A DNA stretch of 9,351 bases, taken from assembly GCA_028871265.1 (NCBI GenBank), contig JAGWNR010000017.1, positions 1 to 9,351 of the forward strand. The letters are read 5' to 3'. Positions 5,484-9,351 of this stretch are shown piece after piece. Below the pieces are notes generated by a model. That model had not been told where the DNA came from. It was given only the letters and a program-made list of their open reading frames with translations, and made no database searches. The translations under genes and the position numbers were made by a program. Source of the stretch: Patescibacteria group bacterium. Lineage in GTDB: Bacteria > Patescibacteriota > Minisyncoccia > Phycocordibacterales > PALSA-1337. The number at the start of each line of letters is the position of its first letter. Position 1 is the first letter of the stretch.

Positions 5484-7856
5484 CTATTCAATATCTAGCA
5501 TTCTATGTACAAAACGGAGTCTCTTGATAATCTCTATAAAGAAAAAACTGGCAATTGAACCTGCAATTATTATGGCAAAAAATATCGGTGGCATGGCCGC
5601 GATAAATATACCAAATCCAGCTATAACAGACGTAAAGATTAGAGAAAACAGCAAGGCCACAATTACCGTCATGCTAGGCCGAACGCTCCAGCCGTACGGC
5701 CATGCCCGAACAGACAGAAAAGTAGACTTGCCTAGATATATAAGAGAGCAATACATGATTGTTCTAATTACATCAATTGGATAACCGACACGAATAGACA
5801 GAAAATATATAAACATTGTAAAAATAAACGGAGGAAGCGCAACAAGCGATGACGCCATGACTAATCGAAAAATTTTCCAACGTGCGGGATGTAACAATGG
5901 TTTAGTATGATCAGTCGCAATTGATATTGTGACAAAATCATTTGCCAACATAACCAAAACCGCCAAAAGAGGAGAAAGTATATATGAATCAGTTAACAAA
6001 AATATGATTGTCGTAACAAATAGCACCTCTATGGACTTTACAACTTTGTTGAGCGCCCATGTGCGTATGCGCATATAAACACGGCGACTCGCAGTAACCA
6101 CCCGACGTATACCGTCTAAACCAGGACTCATCAAAATAAAACTAGCCGCTTGTTTCGCTACTTCGGTCGCTCCCAAAACTGCAATGCCAACTTCGGCCTG
6201 ATGTAAAGCGGGGGCATCATTAACCCCGTCACCGGTCATACCGACAACGTGGCCGGCATTTTGAAGCGCACGAACAATTTCAAGTTTGTCATCTGGATAC
6301 GCCTCTGCAAATACTCCACCATCCAGAGCTATTTTTGGATCTTTCTTTAAATCTTCTGGAGTAAATACTTTTCCTGAAAGCCCGAGCTCATTGGCTACTG
6401 CTTGTGCGGTAGCACGTCCATCACCAGTTATCATGACAAGTCGAACACCGAGTTTGTTGAGTTCACGGATAAGATCGGGTGCATCCGGACGTATTGGATC
6501 AGCCAAACCAATTAAACCCACACACTCATTAGTGGTTGGCTTTCCACCGGGTACAGTCACCTCACTTGCAATAACCGCTAAAACTCGCAAACCTTTTTGA
6601 CTCATTATTGAAACATCCTTTAGAGCTTTATCTGAAAAAACAGTGTCTCTATCCAACAAAAGATCTGCGAGACCTTTTTTTATATGTATTGTTTTCAAGC
6701 CTTCGACAATTTCGGCTTCGGTGCGTTTAGTCGCAGAATCGAACGGCATGTAATTCTGATGTTTTGGAATATCAATATTAGATTCAGTCGCACGCTCTAT
6801 AATGGCTTGGTCAATAGAATCCTCATCTGCAATGTCACTACATGCCGCCGCCAGGCCAAGTAATCGTTTTTCACTATTATCACCATATACACAAATCTCT
6901 TTGACACTGAGGAGATTTTGCGTCAAAGTACCGGTTTTATCGCTACACAAAACGTCCATGATGGCGCCTTCTTGGACAGCCGCCAATCTGCGAACTAGTA
7001 CGCCATTACCTTTGACTCCAGTCTTTCCACCGGCACTTAACTGGAGTGCACCATAAGTCTGAGCAACAGCAAACATTGTCGGAAAAGCAACCGGTACCGA
7101 CATCAGTAAAAGAACAATAACAAAATTAGTTATTTGAAGTATTGGTGCATGAACGACAAGACCGAACACAACAACAAAAGCGGCAACCACTATATTCAAA
7201 GTAAAAAAATATTTTATAATACTGAAAACAACTTTCTCCATATGTGTCGGCGGATGCGCGACTTCTAAAAGCTCGGTCGTTTTGCCATATTCGGTATTCA
7301 GACCGATAGAGGAAACCCTGGCCGTTGATTCACCGTGGCGTACAATGCCGCCGGAAAAAACTTTATCACCGACTGTCATATCGCGCGGCAATGATTCTCC
7401 GGTTAGGCTAGATAAATCTACGCTTATGTCTCCCTCAAATATTTCTGCGTCGGCAGGAACAATATCACCGGCACGCAAACGTATAACATCTCCTGGTACC
7501 AACTCTCTTCCTGGCAAGGTGCCCCATAAATTATTCCGTCTAACACGAACAGTGATTTGTATCGCTTTTCTCAAAGTCGCCAGAGCAGCGTCAGCAGATC
7601 TGCGTTGATATAAACTTATAAAACCATTTAAAATTAACAGGCAGGCGATCAATATACCCTCGAATGTATCACCGGATAATACGGTAATCACGATCACCAA
7701 CTCCATCAACCACGGCAAAGGTCCCCAAAAATTTTTTAGATATAGAATCAGCACATTCTCATGAAATTCCGGTAATTCATTCCAGCCATACTGCTGACGC
7801 AATTTAATGATATCTGCGTCGCGCAAACCATTATGAGAATCTGTAATTGCAGCCAT
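5484..7856 (-). CDS. P3A-type plasma-membrane proton-efflux ATPase
   Basis: This 790-residue P-type ATPase has all the core motifs: actuator TGES (152-155), SVPVAFP in membrane helix 4 (253-259), phosphorylation motif DKTGTLT with Asp306, and hinge TGDGVNDAP (541-549). The helix 6 sequence LANDFVTISIATD (637-649) with Asp640 is typical of bacterial PMA1-like proton pumps rather than Ca2+, heavy-metal or K+ pumps. About ten membrane helices are evident: two before the actuator, two around 215-262, and six after about 600. Compared with fungal and plant enzymes it lacks a C-terminal autoinhibitory tail, ending shortly after the last helix at FIEIIKRLRF. It would use ATP to export protons. The start is supported by GGAG (complement of 7869-7872), 12 bases upstream. 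The DUF5652-like gene lies 65 bp upstream on the same strand, so cotranscription is possible. Confidence 0.92.
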   Translation of the reverse strand: MAAITDSHNGLRDADIIKLRQQYGWNELPEFHENVLILYLKNFWGPLPWLMELVIVITVLSGDTFEGILIACLLILNGFISLYQRRSADAALATLRKAIQITVRVRRNNLWGTLPGRELVPGDVIRLRAGDIVPADAEIFEGDISVDLSSLTGESLPRDMTVGDKVFSGGIVRHGESTARVSSIGLNTEYGKTTELLEVAHPPTHMEKVVFSIIKYFFTLNIVVAAFVVVFGLVVHAPILQITNFVIVLLLMSVPVAFPTMFAVAQTYGALQLSAGGKTGVKGNGVLVRRLAAVQEGAIMDVLCSDKTGTLTQNLLSVKEICVYGDNSEKRLLGLAAACSDIADEDSIDQAIIERATESNIDIPKHQNYMPFDSATKRTEAEIVEGLKTIHIKKGLADLLLDRDTVFSDKALKDVSIMSQKGLRVLAVIASEVTVPGGKPTTNECVGLIGLADPIRPDAPDLIRELNKLGVRLVMITGDGRATAQAVANELGLSGKVFTPEDLKKDPKIALDGGVFAEAYPDDKLEIVRALQNAGHVVGMTGDGVNDAPALHQAEVGIAVLGATEVAKQAASFILMSPGLDGIRRVVTASRRVYMRIRTWALNKVVKSIEVLFVTTIIFLLTDSYILSPLLAVLVMLANDFVTISIATDHTKPLLHPARWKIFRLVMASSLVALPPFIFTMFIYFLSIRVGYPIDVIRTIMYCSLIYLGKSTFLSVRAWPYGWSVRPSMTVIVALLFSLIFTSVIAGFGIFIAAMPPIFFAIIIAGSIASFFFIEIIKRLRFVHRMLDIE

Positions 7857-7868
7857 GCGTATATATTA

Positions 7869-7872
7869 CTCC
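7869..7872 (-). promoter_or_regulatory. Ribosome-binding site of the ATPase gene
   Basis: GGAG on the minus strand lies 12 bases before the ATG (7854-7856). The spacing is long, but the initiation codon agrees with family length. It lies within TTGTGGAGTAA, which resembles the TGTGGATAA words found at 1043 and 1066. Confidence 0.5.
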
Positions 7873-7921
7873 ACAATCAGAAATTTTATAACTAATTAGA
7901 TATTTTTATTATTAAATAATC

Positions 7922-8188
7922 TTAGCCGACTTTATTCCACGGCCATTTTTTCAAGAAAAATATAATATAGACTAACTCCAAAATGCCCAGAGTATTGATG
8001 AGGAGAAGCGCAATGAACCACCAAACTTCGTCGCGTTTGGCGGCATGCCACATGGCATAAGCCTTGAGCATAATGGTGCATATGAGCCACAATGCCAAGA
8101 GAATTATAACGATGAGCCCGATCGATCCAAAACCCAACAAACCCCAAAACTGGGAGGCGCTCGTTTGGTATCCGAAATGATTAAACAT
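7922..8188 (-). CDS. Small two-helix membrane protein, DUF5652-like
   Basis: This 88-residue protein has two membrane helices (about 17-42 and 55-79). They are joined by a short conserved hairpin, LKAYAMWHAAKRDEVWWFIALLLINTLGILELVYIIFFLKK in outline (positions 41-81). This pattern (KAYAxWHAA, then a charged turn, then WWF and INTLGILE) is that of the DUF5652 family, which is common in Parcubacteria and related CPR lineages and has no known function. The charged turn (KRDE) and the basic C-terminus (KKWPWNK) are on opposite ends of helix 2. The ATG at 8186-8188 has no Shine-Dalgarno site, and a promoter immediately upstream places the transcription start on the A of the ATG. It precedes the ATPase gene by 65 bp, so it may be cotranscribed with it. 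Confidence 0.75.
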   Translation of the reverse strand: MFNHFGYQTSASQFWGLLGFGSIGLIVIILLALWLICTIMLKAYAMWHAAKRDEVWWFIALLLINTLGILELVYIIFFLKKWPWNKVG

Positions 8189-8194
8189 GAGTTT

Positions 8195-8223
8195 ATAATA
8201 AAATAATCCGTGTTAAATTTCAA
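8195..8223 (-). promoter_or_regulatory. Sigma70-type promoter giving a leaderless mRNA
   Basis: On the minus strand, TTGAAA (8218-8223) and TATTAT (8195-8200) are separated by exactly 17 bp. The seventh base after the -10 hexamer is the A of the ATG at 8188, so the transcript for the DUF5652-like gene would begin at its start codon. This agrees with the absence of a Shine-Dalgarno site. Confidence 0.55.
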
Positions 8224-8244
8224 GAAATAAATGCCGGCTTGCAT

Positions 8245-8317
8245 ACCCAATCGAATGAAATGGTGTAAATAACCCGATTAGATGTCTACCATCTGACCCG
8301 ATTATTTCAGTGTCTAC
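8245..8317 (+). repeat. Three degenerate direct-repeat units, possible insertion-sequence end
   Basis: ACCCAATCGAATG (8245), ACCCGATTAGATG (8272) and ACCCGATTATTTC (8296) start 27 and 24 bp apart. The last two units are each followed by TGTCTAC (8283-8289 and 8311-8317). The second TGTCTAC continues into TAAATGGGGT, a form reminiscent of terminal inverted repeats of IS3/IS481-like elements. No transposase gene or second terminus is in the window, so a relic end or an operator array are both possible. Confidence 0.4.
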
Positions 8318-8437
8318 TAAATGGGGTACTCTTCATTGCGGAAGTTTTTACTTGAAGTTCGAACCTTTTTCGCCGAAAATCCGGAATCAATCAGTCCCTG
8401 AATCATTGCGCCTCGCATTCGCTCGGCGCTCGGTGTC

Positions 8438-8483
8438 GGGCGGACGGCGGCCTGGGGGTGTGGGGGAAGGTCGCCGTCCGCCC
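8438..8483 (+). repeat. Strong GC-rich hairpin with a G-run loop
   Basis: GGGCGGACGGCG (8438-8449) is perfectly complementary to CGCCGTCCGCCC (8472-8483). Four more inner pairs, one of them G-U, make a 16-bp stem (8438-8453 with 8468-8483). The 14-base loop is two runs of five G joined by TGT, plus an A. A TTTTT follows at 8492-8496, 8 bases after the stem, which is too far for a standard intrinsic terminator, though it may act as one on the plus strand. Confidence 0.7.
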
Positions 8484-8496
8484 TCCCTGCATTTTT

Positions 8497-8513
8497 GACG
8501 CCTCCCTGGCGTT
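8497..8513 (+). repeat. Short hairpin next to the large GC stem
   Basis: GACGCC (8497-8502) pairs with GGCGTT (8508-8513) around TCCCT, with one G-U closing pair. It directly follows the T-run at 8492-8496. Confidence 0.35.
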
Positions 8514-8582
8514 CGCGGGGGCGGTTTCAGGATCAATCATAGCAGATTTTAAGAAGAAGTTGTCAGTGATTCGAAGCGACCC

Positions 8583-8743
8583 ACTTCCGCTTCAACAGAG
8601 TAATGTAGCGCGTTCGGCGTCAGTCCGTGTCGCAAGGCGACACCGACATTCCGCCTCCGCGAATAGAAATCAGTGGTAGAAGCGGAAGTCGGCCGCTTCT
8701 CGACCGGGACGTGTGGCTCATCCGGTTGGAATGAGCCACAACG
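8583..8743. repeat. Nested inverted repeats, possible structured RNA
   Basis: ACTTCCGCTTC (8583-8593) is perfectly complementary to GAAGCGGAAGT (8679-8689). Inside lies a stem GTGTCGC/GCGACAC (8627-8633 with 8637-8643, AAG loop), extended by GTC/GAC (8623-8625 with 8645-8647) and GGCG/CGCC (8616-8619 with 8652-8655). Competing with the outer arm, AGAAGCGG (8678-8685) pairs with CCGCTTCT (8693-8700). A separate hairpin TGTGGCTCAT/ATGAGCCACA (8712-8721 with 8731-8740) stands 7 bases from the stop of the winged-helix gene. On the minus strand this is the 3' region of that gene; the last hairpin could end its transcript, but no T-run follows. Confidence 0.5.
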
Positions 8744-8747
8744 GTTT

Positions 8748-9338
8748 TCATCGCACAAATCGGTATTTCGCGTGTCGCGGGGATCCATCGCGGACTAGAC
8801 GGCCTTGCTGGACTAGAGTGACGAGATATCTCGTCGCTGTAGCGCTGGAGATATGTAGGAGCTTCTGGATCTCTTCGTTATCTATGACTTGTTTCTTTTG
8901 CGCGTACTGAATCAGTCTGTCTAGCTTTTCTGACCTGTTCATCTGGATTTTTGCGCGACCATGCGCTTGGATATCTCGAAACTGCTCTGATTCGCTGAAC
9001 TTCGCCTGTTCCGGAGTAGCTTGCATCGGAGTCTGTGGAGGTTGCGCCGGCGATTGCGGCTGTGGCGCTGGCGGAGTCAGTGCCGCCTGCGCAGGCGAAG
9101 ACGATTCAGAAGTCGCAGTAGCATTTTCAGTCGGAGCTTCCGGTTGTGCTGGTCCTGGAGCAGTTTTTATATCCGCGAGTTCAGTAGAAGCATCCTCAAC
9201 TGGCGTTTCAGGAGTCGTCGGAGTTACTTGATCCGATTCTGGGGTTGAAGCAGGCGTCGGCGTGGCTGGTTCCGGTGCTGATATCACTGGCGGTGTAGGC
9301 ACATCCGCAGGAGCATTTTGAGCGTTCTCATCGTCCAT
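8748..9338 (-). CDS. Pro/Thr/Ala-rich protein with C-terminal winged helix-turn-helix
   Basis: The 196 residues fall into two parts. Residues 1 to about 112 are low-complexity, rich in Pro, Ala, Thr, Ser, Glu and Gln, with many TP and PxP steps, and are expected to be disordered. Residues about 135-195 form a compact winged-helix domain: RSEKLDRLIQYAQKKQ, then NEEIQKLLHISSATATRYL (HTH, recognition helix about 164-176), then a wing VQQGRLVRDGSPRHAKYRF. The order resembles DeoR/MarR-like DNA-binding domains of small regulators. No ligand or dimer domain, signal peptide or membrane helix is visible. The ATG at 9336-9338 is fixed by an in-frame TAG three codons upstream (9348-9350). The exact family is not recognised. 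A transcription regulator or nucleoid-associated role is inferred from the HTH only; the target is unknown. Confidence 0.75.
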   Translation of the reverse strand: MDDENAQNAPADVPTPPVISAPEPATPTPASTPESDQVTPTTPETPVEDASTELADIKTAPGPAQPEAPTENATATSESSSPAQAALTPPAPQPQSPAQPPQTPMQATPEQAKFSESEQFRDIQAHGRAKIQMNRSEKLDRLIQYAQKKQVIDNEEIQKLLHISSATATRYLVTLVQQGRLVRDGSPRHAKYRFVR

Positions 9339-9351
9339 AGATTCATTCTAT

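Larger units (their letters stand above)
8189..8747. other. 559-bp gene-free region with repeats and strong inverted repeats
   Basis: No convincing gene was found on either strand. From the DUF5652 side it holds a promoter (8195-8223), three related ACCC-AT units (8245-8317), a stretch of mixed composition, a GC-rich block with a 16-bp stem (8438-8483) and a smaller one (8497-8513), and a cluster of nested stems (8583-8743). GC content is visibly higher at 8400-8740 than in the flanking genes. The whole could be a decayed mobile element or an untranslated structured RNA region. Confidence 0.6.

Noticed and set aside
8245..8317. CRISPR array
   Set aside because: Only three degenerate units with short, unequal spacing and no cas gene.
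8317..8418. Minus-strand open frame of 33 codons (starting MRGAMIQ)
   Set aside because: Its composition is protein-like, but it has no Shine-Dalgarno site, promoter or recognisable family, and it ends inside the repeat units. It could be a relic of a mobile element; not enough to call a gene.
8310..8498. Plus-strand open frame of 62 residues in the GC-rich block
   Set aside because: It reads through the 16-bp GC stem with Arg/Gly-rich low-complexity sequence, has no ribosome site and matches no family I know; GC-rich DNA has few stop codons by chance.
8549..8788. Minus-strand 79-residue frame overlapping the end of the winged-helix gene
   Set aside because: It overlaps a supported gene and passes through the nested stems; no family features.
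9021..9248. Plus-strand Arg/Leu-rich frame of 75 residues
   Set aside because: It is the opposite-strand shadow of the Pro/Thr/Ala-rich tail of the winged-helix protein.
1..9351. Recoding of TGA as glycine (SR1/Gracilibacteria code)
   Set aside because: TGA ends the toxin, cupin, double GH130 and wHTH genes at family-consistent positions, and no supported gene has an internal TGA.
1..9351. tRNA or rRNA genes
   Set aside because: No cloverleaf with a GTTCGA-type T-loop in the correct frame of stems, and no rRNA-like conserved stretch was seen by eye; the GTTCGAAC near 8358 lacks the flanking stems.

Overview
The window most likely comes from a member of the Candidate Phyla Radiation (Patescibacteria). 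The gene set supports this: a DUF5652-like two-helix membrane protein, a ComF without its zinc finger, compact spacing, and several genes without a Shine-Dalgarno site. This is an inference from gene content; no marker gene is present. TGA clearly acts as a stop (PemK-like toxin, cupin, double GH130 and wHTH genes), so the glycine-TGA code of SR1/Gracilibacteria does not apply.

Layout, plus strand: the 3' end of a PemK/MazF-type toxin (2-265) closed by a terminator-like hairpin; a ComF-family phosphoribosyltransferase (386-1021); then a four-gene mannose-phosphate cassette. The cassette holds a type II mannose-6-phosphate isomerase-like cupin (1099-1452), a membrane-anchored GH130 protein (1449-2594, ATGA overlap), a protein with two fused GH130 domains (2702-4615), and a HAD-IIB phosphomannomutase of eukaryotic PMM2 type (4673-5440). 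The 107-bp gap between the two GH130 genes is a fold-back of short GTATAAA-like tandem repeats.

Layout, minus strand (convergent with the cassette): a P3A plasma-membrane proton-efflux ATPase (5484-7856); a DUF5652-like small membrane protein (7922-8188) with a good promoter that would give a leaderless mRNA; a 559-bp gene-free, partly GC-rich region full of inverted repeats (8189-8747); and a Pro/Thr/Ala-rich protein with a C-terminal winged helix (8748-9338).

How the genes fit together: GH130 phosphorylases release mannose-1-phosphate from beta-mannosides. A phosphomannomutase interconverts Man-1-P and Man-6-P, and a type II isomerase links Man-6-P to Fru-6-P. The cassette is therefore a plausible complete route between a beta-mannan or oligomannoside pool and glycolysis. 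It could run as uptake and degradation, or as a storage cycle comparable to the GH130-based mannogen of Leishmania. Three GH130 domains, one facing the membrane and one apparently lacking its phosphate-site residues, make this the most interesting part of the window. The proton pump beside it is probably functionally independent.
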